From JAOZTV01 sp965371805 (GTDB lineage Bacteria; Acidobacteriota; Aminicenantia; UBA2199), in NCBI GenBank assembly GCA_965371805.1, contig CBDUZW010000086.1, positions 1 through 18,525 of the forward strand: a DNA stretch of 18,525 nucleotides, written 5' to 3'. A program made the translations under genes and the position numbers. Position 1 is the stretch's first letter. Each line of letters opens with the position of its first letter. Shown here one piece after another: positions 1-8,019 of this stretch. The notes below the pieces were generated by a model, which saw only the letters and a program-made list of their open reading frames with translations, was not told the DNA's origin and searched no databases.

Positions 1-90
1 TCATTTGGGTTTTTTGGGGGATCAGAGTCTAATATGTTTCTGAACTTCAACATATATTTACTTTTTATGTATTCTTTGTGAGAATATAAG

Positions 91-720
91 ATGAAAAATA
101 TTGATAATAAGTATTCTGGAAATGACTTTATTCTGGAAAGAAGAAAAGCTAAATTATTTTTTAATCTGGTTTCCTGGATATATCCATTCATTGAATTGCA
201 TTTGTTTCCGGAGTATGTTAAGGCATTAGAAAAACTTGCACTTTCTAATCAATTGAATGTTCTGGATATTGCAACAGGCAGCGGGATTCTTGCAAATGGA
301 TTTTTTGAGAGGGGACATGATATTAAAGGGTTTGATTTTTCTAAAGGTCTTTTGAAAAGGGCAAAAAGAAAATTTCCTGATATAGAATTTACTAAATATG
401 ATTTAATTGATCTGCATAAAGTGCCCTCAAACAGTTTTGGAATTGTCTCAACAGGGTATTTTTTACATGGGATATCTTCAGACTTCAGAAAGTTTATTTT
501 GAATAATATTTCCCGCATATCATCTAAATATGTTGTTGTTTTTGACTATTGCTGTGATGGAGGGTGGTTTGTCAGATTGATAGAAAAAATAGAGGGACCG
601 AACTATGTGCAATTCATATCAACTTCCAGAGAAAAGGAATTTTCTACTGCAGGGCTAAAAATTGAAGACTCATTTCAGACATCAAAGTTTGGCAATGTAT
701 GGTTGTGTTCAAAAAAATAG
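91..720 (+). CDS. Class I SAM-dependent methyltransferase
   Basis: The 209-residue protein has a glycine-rich SAM-binding motif I, VLDIATGSG, at about residues 57-65. An acidic strand end (GFDFS, about 80-84) follows, and then a motif around YDLIDL near 103. This is a Rossmann-fold class I methyltransferase of the UbiE/Methyltransf_11 type. The substrate cannot be read from the sequence. There is no signal peptide, so it should act in the cytoplasm. The ATG at 91 has a weak GTGAGA ribosome binding site about 7 nt upstream. It stands alone: dapF, on the same strand, follows after about 155 bp and has its own promoter. Family assignment is firm, function open. Confidence 0.8.
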   Translation: MKNIDNKYSGNDFILERRKAKLFFNLVSWIYPFIELHLFPEYVKALEKLALSNQLNVLDIATGSGILANGFFERGHDIKGFDFSKGLLKRAKRKFPDIEFTKYDLIDLHKVPSNSFGIVSTGYFLHGISSDFRKFILNNISRISSKYVVVFDYCCDGGWFVRLIEKIEGPNYVQFISTSREKEFSTAGLKIEDSFQTSKFGNVWLCSKK

Positions 721-789
721 GCTGTATCTGCCTGTTTTAAAATCAATACAAAGATACTACAAACTGAAGACATGCGATTTATAAAAAAC

Positions 790-815
790 AACTTAAAATG
801 CACTTAAGTTTTCTT
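790..815 (+). terminator. Weak AT-rich terminator after the methyltransferase gene
   Basis: A 7-bp inverted repeat, AACTTAA (790-796) and TTAAGTT (804-810), has a 7-nt loop and is followed by TTCTT. It lies just upstream of the dapF promoter. The stem has only one G-C pair, so termination strength is uncertain. Confidence 0.35.
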
Positions 816-831
816 AAAAAAAAATTAGTAA

Positions 832-860
832 TTGACAAATTACTTAGTTTTAAATACTAT
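832..860 (+). promoter_or_regulatory. Sigma70-type promoter of dapF
   Basis: A perfect -35 box TTGACA (832-837) is separated by 17 nt from TACTAT (855-860). Initiation is expected at about 866-868. That is immediately beside an ATG at 865 and on the GGAGG at 867-871 that serves the ATG at 877. The 5' leader would therefore be about 10 nt or absent. Confidence 0.7.
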
Positions 861-876
861 TGCTATGGAGGCAAAA

Positions 877-1740
877 ATGGAATTTGTGAAAATGCAAAGT
901 ACAGGAAATGATTTTATTCTATTTAAAGGGGAGAATAATGTTGAGTTTATACAAAGTATAAATTTCAAAGAGGGTATAAAAAAACTTTGTAATAGACACT
1001 TTGGGGTTGGAGCCGATGGGATAATGTTTACAGAATCATCGAAAATTGCAGATATCAAAATGAATTATTATAATTCTGATGGATCTCTTGCAGCATTATG
1101 CGGCAATGGCATCAGGAGTTTTGCAAAATATGTTTTTGATGAAAAAATAATTCTAAAAGAAAAATTTGAAATTGAAACTCTTGCCGGAATAAAAAGAGTT
1201 AAACTTTTTCTTTCTGAAAATATAAAAAAAAACATTTCTGTAAATCTCGGGCAACCTATCTTTAATGCTGAAATGATCCCTATGATAAGTGAAAAGGGAC
1301 AAAAAAAAGATGAAATTATAGAAAAAGAAATTGATATTAATGGACATAAAACAAAAATATATATTCTTAGAGTAGGTGTTCCTCATGCGGTAGTTTTTGT
1401 TGACAAAATAATATATGAAGATATTGAAAGTATTGGAAAACAAATTGAAAACAATAAGTTGTTTTTGGAAAAAATTAATGTTCACTTTGTAAGAATAAAT
1501 AATACTGAAAATATAGATATTTTTACCTGGGAAAGAGGAGTGGGCAGGACTTTATCATGTGGTACAGGTGCATGCGCTTCAGTTGTTGCAGGTAAAAAGA
1601 AAAAGCTTTTGAATGGTAAAGTAATTGTGAAAACTGAAGGTGGAGAACTAGATGTGGAAATAAATTCAAAAAATGAAATATTTCTAACTGGAGAATCCAA
1701 AACTGTATTTAGAGGGATAATAGAAAACCGCAAATTGTAA
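877..1740 (+). CDS. dapF: Diaminopimelate epimerase
   Basis: DapF interconverts LL- and meso-diaminopimelate in lysine and peptidoglycan synthesis. The 287-residue protein opens with the family signature MEFVKMQSTGNDF. It has HFGVGADG at about 41-48 and both catalytic cysteines: C75 in LCGNGIRS and C228 in SCGTGAC. Length is normal for the family (about 275-290). I chose the ATG at 877 because GGAGG (867-871) lies 5 nt upstream and the protein then starts exactly at the family N-terminus. An in-frame ATG at 865 would fit a leaderless transcript. The longer frame from 832 begins inside the -35 box and is not a real start. It is a single-gene unit with its own promoter and a hairpin at its stop codon. 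Confidence 0.97.
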   Translation: MEFVKMQSTGNDFILFKGENNVEFIQSINFKEGIKKLCNRHFGVGADGIMFTESSKIADIKMNYYNSDGSLAALCGNGIRSFAKYVFDEKIILKEKFEIETLAGIKRVKLFLSENIKKNISVNLGQPIFNAEMIPMISEKGQKKDEIIEKEIDINGHKTKIYILRVGVPHAVVFVDKIIYEDIESIGKQIENNKLFLEKINVHFVRINNTENIDIFTWERGVGRTLSCGTGACASVVAGKKKKLLNGKVIVKTEGGELDVEINSKNEIFLTGESKTVFRGIIENRKL

Positions 1741-1763
1741 AAAACAATTCTTCTTTTTTATTC
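1733..1763 (+). terminator. Terminator overlapping the dapF stop codon
   Basis: AATTGT (1733-1738) and ACAATT (1744-1749) form a 6-bp stem with an A5 loop that includes the stop codon. A pyrimidine tract, CTTCTTTTTT, follows. The stem is AT-rich and weak, but the placement and T-tract fit an intrinsic terminator. Confidence 0.45.
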
Positions 1764-1789
1764 TAAATAAAAGCTATTACCGTTCTAAC

Positions 1790-1818
1790 TTGACAATTTT
1801 TTTTTTTACTTATTATAT
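1790..1818 (+). promoter_or_regulatory. Sigma70-type promoter of the heme-sensor kinase
   Basis: TTGACA at 1790-1795 is followed after 17 nt by TTATAT (1813-1818), or after 18 nt by TATATT. It lies 35-60 bp before the likely start codons of the kinase. The spacer contains a long T run, which bends DNA and is common at strong promoters. Confidence 0.55.
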
Positions 1819-1853
1819 TTCTACCAACTGTTTTGGGGGGAATCATTAAGAAA

Positions 1854-3800
1854 ATGGGTTTAATTTCAAATAAAGGTCCAATACAAATGAGAATAAAAAA
1901 ATATATGATTTTCTTCTTTTTAATTTGGACAATGTTAATTGCTTTTTCTTTAACCAATTTTCTTTTTGAAAACTCAAAGAATAGAGATTCGATTGCAAAA
2001 AATATAGCCCGTGCACATTTCAATAAGGATCAGGCATTTCGCTGATGGGCTTCATCACATGGTGGTGTATATGTACCATCTACAACTCGAACTCCTAAAA
2101 ACAAACATCTTTCACATATAAAAGACCGTGATATAAAAAAGCCGGATGGGACAGAACTTACATTAATGAATCCTGCTTATATCATTCGTCAAATGATGAA
2201 TGATTATTCGAAACTCTATGGAATTAAAGGAAGGATTACAAGTTTAAAATATTTGTATGAAGGAAATAAACCTGATGATTGGGAAGAGAAAGCATTAAAA
2301 TCCTTTGAACTTGGCAATATGGAGTCCTTAGAATATGAAAATATAAATAACAAACCATATTTACGTTTTATGCGTCCGATGGTTACAGAAGAAAGTTGCT
2401 TAAAATGTCATGCACATCAGGGATATAAAGTTGGTGATATCAGGGGAGGAGTGGGAGTTTCTGTTCCTATAGAATCACTAAATAAGCTGTCTGAGCACCA
2501 GCAGTTTGTAGCTATATTTGGGCACCTAGCAGTATGGTTGTTAGTTTTGATATCAATGTTTTTTTTATCATTCAGAGAATCATCACGATTAGAAAAACAA
2601 AAAGAAATGGAAAGGTCTCATAAGGAAAATGAAGCAAAACTTGAAGAGCAACGTCTTCAGGGGCAAAAGATGGAATCTATAGGAACTCTAGCAGGCGGAA
2701 TTGCGCATGATTTAAATAATATACTTGGTGTAATAATGGGTTATACTGAAATGACTCTGGATGATCTGCCTGATACAAAAGAGGCTCAAGGTAATCTAAA
2801 TAGTGTGATGAAAGCATCTGAACGGGCCAAAAATATGGTTAATCAGATTCTTGCATTCAGCCGAAAGGCCAATCTTACTAAGGTTCCATTAAATTTAGTT
2901 GACCTGATCAAAGAAACAATTGATTTTCTCAAGTCCTCTATTCCATCATCTATAGCGATCATTTCTAATCTTGAAAATTGTGAGCATCAAATCAATGCAA
3001 ATGCAACTCAGATAAATCAAGTACTGATGAATTTATGTACAAATGCTTCCTATGCTATGAAAGATAGTGGAGGAGTACTGAAAATCAATGTTAAAGAGAT
3101 TGCACTTGATGAAGAAAGTTCCAGAATATTTGATGTGAAACCAGGTATTCTGTATAAACTTACTATTAGTGATAATGGCTCCGGAATGAATAAAGAGACA
3201 TTGCAAAGTATTTTTGAGCCTTATTTTACAACTAAAGACACTGGAGAGGGTTCAGGTATGGGACTTGCTGTTGTATATGGTATTGTTCGGGATCATGGAG
3301 GGAAAATCGATGTATATTCTGAACCTGGAGTTGGCACCACCTTTACTATATATTTCCCTGTTTTAAGTTCTGAAAAAACAGAAGAATTAAATAAAAATCG
3401 CCGGACTTCAATTATTGGAAATAAAGAGATGATATTATTCGTTGATGATGAAGAATCTCTGGTGGCACTTGGAACAAAAATGTTGGAAAAACTTGGTTAC
3501 CGGGTTGAGAATAGCACTAATAGTATTGACGCATTGGAAGTTTTTAAAGCAGCTCCTGACAAGTTTGATTTAATTGTTACTGATATGACAATGCCCAAAA
3601 TGTCCGGTATTACATTAGCGGCAGAGATTCATAAAATCCGAATGAATATACCTGTAATTCTTTGCACAGGATTTAGTGCCAGTATAAATGAAAAGAACTT
3701 TATATCCAAAGGTTTAAGTGCATTAATTATGAAACCTTTGGTAAAAAGAGAGCTTGGAGAAGCGATCAGTAAAGTACTGAATAAAGAAAAAAAACCCTAA
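1854..3800 (+). pseudogene. Hybrid sensor histidine kinase with c-type-heme periplasmic domain, interrupted by one in-frame TGA
   Basis: Read through one TGA at 2043-2045, this is a 648-codon frame. It holds an N-terminal membrane segment (MIFFFLIWTMLIAF), a periplasmic Tll0287-like (DUF3365) domain with CLKCH at about 182-186 for covalent heme, and a second membrane segment at about 220-238. A HisKA box follows (GGIAHDLNN, H285), then an ATPase domain (N-box near 390, DNGSGM near 440, GSGMGLAVV near 467) and a receiver domain (DD near 530, acceptor D577, K627). The 40 codons between the TGA and the first downstream ATG are open and encode conserved family sequence (WASSHGGVYVP, LTLMNPAY). 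The break is therefore a single codon, not a frameshift. The start could also be ATG 1887, which has AAAGG upstream. It is probably a recently inactivated redox or gas sensor. UGA readthrough or a sequencing error are alternatives. Confidence 0.75.
2166..3800 (+). CDS. Open 3' part of the interrupted hybrid sensor kinase
   Basis: This is the longest uninterrupted part of the kinase, 544 codons from the first ATG after the TGA. It keeps half of the heme domain (CLKCH at 78-82), one membrane segment (about 116-135), a short coiled stretch, the phosphoacceptor H181, all ATPase boxes and the receiver domain (D473, K523). No ribosome binding site precedes the ATG at 2166, and the first membrane segment is lost. 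Independent translation would give a protein with its sensor end on the wrong side or unanchored. I list it so that the intact coding part is on record. I regard 1854-3800 as the true gene extent. Confidence 0.6.
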   Translation: MNPAYIIRQMMNDYSKLYGIKGRITSLKYLYEGNKPDDWEEKALKSFELGNMESLEYENINNKPYLRFMRPMVTEESCLKCHAHQGYKVGDIRGGVGVSVPIESLNKLSEHQQFVAIFGHLAVWLLVLISMFFLSFRESSRLEKQKEMERSHKENEAKLEEQRLQGQKMESIGTLAGGIAHDLNNILGVIMGYTEMTLDDLPDTKEAQGNLNSVMKASERAKNMVNQILAFSRKANLTKVPLNLVDLIKETIDFLKSSIPSSIAIISNLENCEHQINANATQINQVLMNLCTNASYAMKDSGGVLKINVKEIALDEESSRIFDVKPGILYKLTISDNGSGMNKETLQSIFEPYFTTKDTGEGSGMGLAVVYGIVRDHGGKIDVYSEPGVGTTFTIYFPVLSSEKTEELNKNRRTSIIGNKEMILFVDDEESLVALGTKMLEKLGYRVENSTNSIDALEVFKAAPDKFDLIVTDMTMPKMSGITLAAEIHKIRMNIPVILCTGFSASINEKNFISKGLSALIMKPLVKRELGEAISKVLNKEKKP

Positions 3801-3866
3801 CATTTGCTGAAAATTCATTTTAGGAATAAAATTTATTATATTACAAATTCTAATTTTGGAAGATAT

Positions 3867-5834
3867 TTATTCTCTAACTATTTTTTCTAACTCTTCAAGA
3901 CTCATGTTCCCAATGGCTATTGGTGCCAACCGTCCCATTATCCAAAGTACCTCTGCATCTTTCTCTTTTGAGAATTTTATGTCATTAAATTTGTCTCTAA
4001 GGTCCTTTATGTTTGATACAATATTTTTTTTCGAAGCTTTTTTATAAGCAATTGTAGTTAGAATACTCTCAAAATCCATGTTTGGGTGTTCAAAAACAAT
4101 CGGGAGTATTTTTTTTATAATATTTTTTTCAAGTTTATTTCCATCAACAAATTCAAAGATGTCATATAGCTTATTATAATTAAAAAGTGGATTTCCCTGC
4201 AACTGTCCCTGAATGAATTTTAGGTTATGTCCAATTATTGATCCAACAAAAACAGGATCTGCATTGAAATCTGTAATGATTTTTTCTAATAGAGAATACA
4301 GGTTTTTGCTAAGAATAAATGCAAAAGTGTCTTTTGGAATATTCCATTTAGTCATATTATTTGTTCTGTCTATAACTGCTGATGGGACATTGTCTTTGAT
4401 TTTCTGGATTAATTCTTCTTCTATTGAGATAGGAGGAGAATCTGTGTCAGGATACATTCTGTTTGGTCCTGGTAATACTCTTTCAAAAATTGTTGTTCCG
4501 TTTTTTAATGATTTTCTAGTTTCTTCCGGAATTCCATCAAAAGCAAATTTACATCTTTCTTCAATTGTTTCCAAAGCAGTTTTTATGTCATCTTTCGGCC
4601 CCCAGAAAACAATTTGGGCATCGTTGTCTGAACTTCCAAGTTTTTCTCTTATTTCTTCAAAGAAGTTGTCTTCTAATTTTTGTTCTAATGACTCTGAGCT
4701 GGTCATATTTGGTTTTTCCAAACAGGCAATAACTTTTAATCTGTCATTCAGTTCATTTTCAAATGTTTGTCCAGGTTGAGTGAAATGTGACAAAATGTTT
4801 TTGAATTCAGGTAGATTAACGGCATAGAGTTTATTTGAATTATTATTCTTTAGTTGAGTTAAAAATTTATATTTTAGAATAATATTATTTGATAATTTTA
4901 TTTTATTAATTTCCCATTCACCTTTGTCTGGTACACGTTTGTTTAAGATTTTCTTTATTTCAAGCAGTGATTTTTGTCTGAAGGCTTCATTATGAGTTAA
5001 TAATGGAATCCATTTAATATGAGCAACGCCCTTTATCTCAATTCGTGTGCCTCCTGTTATGCTAACATTAACATCTTCTCTTGTAGCACCAATTCCTGTA
5101 TTTACATTGCCTGTACTTCTGTTCAAAAACCTAATATAGTTACAGGCTTCAGCTGCCTCAGCAGGGGTGGTCATTTCCGGATATGTAACAGTTTCAATCA
5201 AGGGAACTCCTAATCTATCTGTTTTATAAATTCTGTCATGTCCAATATCTGAAATTTCTCTGCAAGAATCCTCTTCGATACTCAGTTGAATTATTCTGAT
5301 ATTTTTTTTGCTTAGTGGGATTTCTCCTTCTATTCCTACAATAGCTGTTCTTTGAAAGCCAGTCGGGATGCTGCCATCAAGATATTGTTTTCTAGTAATA
5401 TGTAATTCTCCTACAATACTTGACCCTAGCAAAATTGCTATCTCAATAGCTTTATTGAGTGCATCTTTATTTATCAGAAATGGAGGAGTGTCATCAATTT
5501 CGTATGTACAGGATGATTCATTCTTAAGTCTGTATTTTATATTTTTTCTTGTTTTCTGTTCCATAAGGGCTGTGCCGTCATATTCTCCAAGTTCACTTAG
5601 AGTTGGACGCATATGTCTGATTACTTCAGTATCAAAATCGTCATCTTTTTGATAAACTCCAGCAGGACATCTGCAGAACAGCTTTTTTTCTGTCTTCAGT
5701 TGCTGATGGACTTCAAGTCCACATTTAAAACCCATTTTCTTGTATTTTAATTCCAGTGTTTCAGCTAGCTTTGAATATCCAACTTTTTTCTTTGTTTTTT
5801 CATAATTGCTTAATGGATTAAAGTTATTTTTCAT
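3867..5834 (-). CDS. gatE: Archaeal-type Glu-tRNA(Gln) amidotransferase subunit E
   Basis: GatE activates the gamma-carboxylate of Glu on misacylated Glu-tRNA(Gln) and, with ammonia from GatD, makes Gln-tRNA(Gln). The roughly 655-residue protein has the GatB/GatE amidotransferase domain, with CGLEVHQQL and LFCRCP near the start and the GIGATREDVNVSI region. An AspRS-like insertion follows, then GIPEETRK and PGPNRMYPDTDSPP, typical of GatE rather than GatB, and a YqeY-type C-terminal helical tail. The length (GatE about 620-660, GatB about 480) also fits GatE. The start at 5834 has GAGGG 5 nt upstream. An ATG at 5846 overlaps the stop of the kinase gene before it (ATGA) but has no ribosome binding site. 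It is the last gene of the LPS run. GatD is not in the window. Confidence 0.93.
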   Translation of the reverse strand: MKNNFNPLSNYEKTKKKVGYSKLAETLELKYKKMGFKCGLEVHQQLKTEKKLFCRCPAGVYQKDDDFDTEVIRHMRPTLSELGEYDGTALMEQKTRKNIKYRLKNESSCTYEIDDTPPFLINKDALNKAIEIAILLGSSIVGELHITRKQYLDGSIPTGFQRTAIVGIEGEIPLSKKNIRIIQLSIEEDSCREISDIGHDRIYKTDRLGVPLIETVTYPEMTTPAEAAEACNYIRFLNRSTGNVNTGIGATREDVNVSITGGTRIEIKGVAHIKWIPLLTHNEAFRQKSLLEIKKILNKRVPDKGEWEINKIKLSNNIILKYKFLTQLKNNNSNKLYAVNLPEFKNILSHFTQPGQTFENELNDRLKVIACLEKPNMTSSESLEQKLEDNFFEEIREKLGSSDNDAQIVFWGPKDDIKTALETIEERCKFAFDGIPEETRKSLKNGTTIFERVLPGPNRMYPDTDSPPISIEEELIQKIKDNVPSAVIDRTNNMTKWNIPKDTFAFILSKNLYSLLEKIITDFNADPVFVGSIIGHNLKFIQGQLQGNPLFNYNKLYDIFEFVDGNKLEKNIIKKILPIVFEHPNMDFESILTTIAYKKASKKNIVSNIKDLRDKFNDIKFSKEKDAEVLWIMGRLAPIAIGNMSLEELEKIVRE

Positions 5835-5842
5835 TTTTTCCC

Positions 5843-6829
5843 TCATGATACAGTAAGTCTACTCTTTTTGTTCTTTAGTCTCTCTAATATTTCAACACTA
5901 GTTATCTGTGCAGTTCCAATCTTTTCAATTGCTACTGAAGCAGCAGCATTAGCAAGGATTACAGACTCTTTCAGGCTTGCTCCTGATACCAGAGATAGGA
6001 TCAACACGGATACAACAGTATCTCCAGCGCCAGTTACATCAAAAACTTCATGGCTGTAAACAGGAATACTAAATGCCTTTTTTCCTCTTTCTGCAGCTGT
6101 TATTCCATCTTCACCTCTTGTTATTATAGAGTATTTGGTGTTGAATTTTTTTTGGATTGTTCTAACTGCAGTTATTATGTCTTTTTCCTCTGATAATTTT
6201 TTACCTAATAAATTCTCTGCTTCATCTTTGTTAGGCGTAATTGCAGTAACTCCTTTGTAAAGATCAAAATTTGGTGGTTTCGGATCAACTATCAAAGGGA
6301 TATCTAAGTCTTTTGCCTTTTGCTTCAATATATTAATTATTGTTTTATTTAAGGTCCCTTTCGCATAATCTGACACAACTATTCCGTCTATTTCTAAATC
6401 ATTGATAATACTTATTAACTTTTTTTCATCTCTGTTATTTATAATTATTTCTTCTTCTCTGTCTACTCGTACTATTTGTTGTCTTTTAGCAAGGATTCGA
6501 GTTTTAATAAGGGTTTGAATGTTTTTTGATGAAATAGCAAGATTATTTTCGCTTTTGAGTTTAAATATTTCTTTTGAGTAAATATCATCACCAACAATTC
6601 CAAGCAGTAAACCTTTTCCTCCAAGACTATCTATATTTGAAGCTACATTTCCTGCACCTCCAATCCTGAAATCTTCTTTTTTAACCTTAACTACAGGAAC
6701 AGGAGCTTCAGGTGAGATCCTGGCTACATCACCAAAAATATATCTGTCAAATATAATGTCTCCATATATAAGAATTTTCTTGTTCTTAAAAGAGTTGCAT
6801 ATAATTTCAGCTTTTTTTTGTGAGATCAT
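5843..6829 (-). CDS. rfaE1: D-glycero-beta-D-manno-heptose-7-phosphate kinase (RfaE1/HldE kinase domain)
   Basis: The enzyme phosphorylates heptose-7-phosphate at C1 on the way to ADP-heptose for the LPS inner core. The 328-residue PfkB-family sugar kinase has GDIIFDRYIFGDVARISPEA at about 23-42, typical of RfaE1, and GGAGNVA at 57-63. It has DPKPPNF near 182 and the anion-hole/catalytic motif DVTGAGD with D270. The C-terminal cytidylyltransferase domain of fused HldE is absent, so the adenylyltransferase must be encoded elsewhere. Its start overlaps the ligase stop by four bases (ATGA, 6826-6829), and its own TGA overlaps the alternative gatE start, which indicates translational coupling. 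It sits beside the heptosyltransferase and ligase, in keeping with an LPS core role. Confidence 0.92.
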   Translation of the reverse strand: MISQKKAEIICNSFKNKKILIYGDIIFDRYIFGDVARISPEAPVPVVKVKKEDFRIGGAGNVASNIDSLGGKGLLLGIVGDDIYSKEIFKLKSENNLAISSKNIQTLIKTRILAKRQQIVRVDREEEIIINNRDEKKLISIINDLEIDGIVVSDYAKGTLNKTIINILKQKAKDLDIPLIVDPKPPNFDLYKGVTAITPNKDEAENLLGKKLSEEKDIITAVRTIQKKFNTKYSIITRGEDGITAAERGKKAFSIPVYSHEVFDVTGAGDTVVSVLILSLVSGASLKESVILANAAASVAIEKIGTAQITSVEILERLKNKKSRLTVS

Positions 6830-8019
6830 TTTGTAAGCTCCTTAGATTGCAAAGTTTCAATAAATGGAAGGGATAGGAAAAAGAAGAGTATGAATTTTAT
6901 CTGAGAATGCCCAAAATTATACTCAAACATTCCTGCCATTAAAAATCCAAAAAATGTAAATAATACCCCTATTGCAAGTTTTTTTTGAAAATCTGTACCA
7001 TTCTTTATTTTCTTTACCAAGTTAAATATTATTGAAATAAACGCTGATAGTAATGCTAATAATGTAAATATCCCTCGTTCAGCAAGGGTTTGAATGAAAT
7101 TGTTGTGGAGATGCTTATTATGCTGAGCCCCTTTAGGCTTATAAGTACCATATACTTGATCGATATTGTTTGCTCCAACACCAAAAAATGGATACTTTTT
7201 AAATATTTCAAAGCCTGTTTTTGCCATATAGATTCTGTCTATGTTTGTTGCATTCTTAAGATCAGTGATTGATGTAAGTCTGTTTTTTATAGATTGAGGT
7301 AGAAAAAGTGCTGAAATAATTAATACTGGAATCAGTATATATAGTACTTTATAATTGAAATAGATTATAAACAGCCCAACACCAAAAAATACTCCAACCC
7401 ATACGGATCTGGTAAGAGAAAACAGGATCGCTATAAAGATTGGTATTAAAAAAGCAAAATAAATAATTCTATTTTTTTTATTTGCATAAAATCCTCTAAT
7501 TAGAAAAAAAATAAAAACAAACATCATCAAACCTGCAAATGTCATCCAATGGGAGGTGAATCCTTTAATTCTATTTGCTTGAGTGACACCCCAGATAATT
7601 GCCTGATAGATACCTGAAAAAGCATGTATTATACCTGAGATAAAAATGACAAGAAGTGATGTTTTAATTCTTTTCTCTGTGTTTAAAATTAGAAAAAAGA
7701 GTGGGAATAATAGAAATATGAAAAGCTCTTTGCTGTCAACAAAACTTTCAGAAATATCATATGAAAAAATTACTGATATAAATGTAAATAATATATATAA
7801 GATAAAGTATATCATAAATGGTGGGAGGTGCCTTTTAATAGAAAAACTTTCCGATAGATTTTTTCTTCTTGAAATAATATAAATTATTAATCCTATAGTC
7901 AGGAAGGTAAATAATATATAGCTACCGGCAATTGAGATATTTATTAAAAATATAAATCCTAATAAACAATAGTAATAAATATCATCTGAAATGTTTAATA
8001 ATCTCTTCATAGACTTCAT
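6826..8019 (-). CDS. O-antigen ligase / Wzy-family membrane protein
   Basis: The 397-residue protein is an inner-membrane polytopic protein with about 10-12 hydrophobic segments and a large periplasmic loop at about 240-305. The loop holds features of the Wzy_C/WaaL family: an arginine in a membrane-edge LTRSVW motif (R204) and FFGVGANN followed by HLHNNF at about 303-308. This family joins O-polysaccharide, or a sugar unit, from undecaprenyl diphosphate to lipid A-core. WaaL ligase and Wzy polymerase are hard to tell apart by sequence. The neighbouring core genes favour a ligase. The ATG at 8019 overlaps the heptosyltransferase by about 38 bp and has AGGGG 3 nt upstream. The ATG at 8010 is an alternative with a 12-nt spacing to the same AGGGG. 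Confidence 0.85.
   Translation of the reverse strand: MKSMKRLLNISDDIYYYCLLGFIFLINISIAGSYILFTFLTIGLIIYIISRRKNLSESFSIKRHLPPFMIYFILYILFTFISVIFSYDISESFVDSKELFIFLLFPLFFLILNTEKRIKTSLLVIFISGIIHAFSGIYQAIIWGVTQANRIKGFTSHWMTFAGLMMFVFIFFLIRGFYANKKNRIIYFAFLIPIFIAILFSLTRSVWVGVFFGVGLFIIYFNYKVLYILIPVLIISALFLPQSIKNRLTSITDLKNATNIDRIYMAKTGFEIFKKYPFFGVGANNIDQVYGTYKPKGAQHNKHLHNNFIQTLAERGIFTLLALLSAFISIIFNLVKKIKNGTDFQKKLAIGVLFTFFGFLMAGMFEYNFGHSQIKFILFFFLSLPFIETLQSKELTK

Noticed and set aside
118..136. The stretch encoding SGNDFIL in the methyltransferase resembles TGNDFIL at the start of dapF (902-922).
   Set aside because: The similarity covers only about 18 bases and stops abruptly. The rest of the two proteins belongs to unrelated folds, so it is taken as chance.
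1153..1485. A 110-codon Phe-rich frame on the minus strand.
   Set aside because: It is antisense to dapF and its composition only reflects the A-rich coding strand.
2043..2110. Selenocysteine insertion at the kinase TGA, with a possible short hairpin ATGGT/ACCAT downstream.
   Set aside because: The stem is only five pairs with a long loop, the site is not a typical Cys position in the family, and no selenocysteine machinery is visible. A nonsense mutation is simpler.
4213..4779. A 188-codon open frame on the plus strand.
   Set aside because: It lies wholly antisense to gatE, whose protein has clear family motifs throughout. The antisense frame shows no motif or ribosome binding site.
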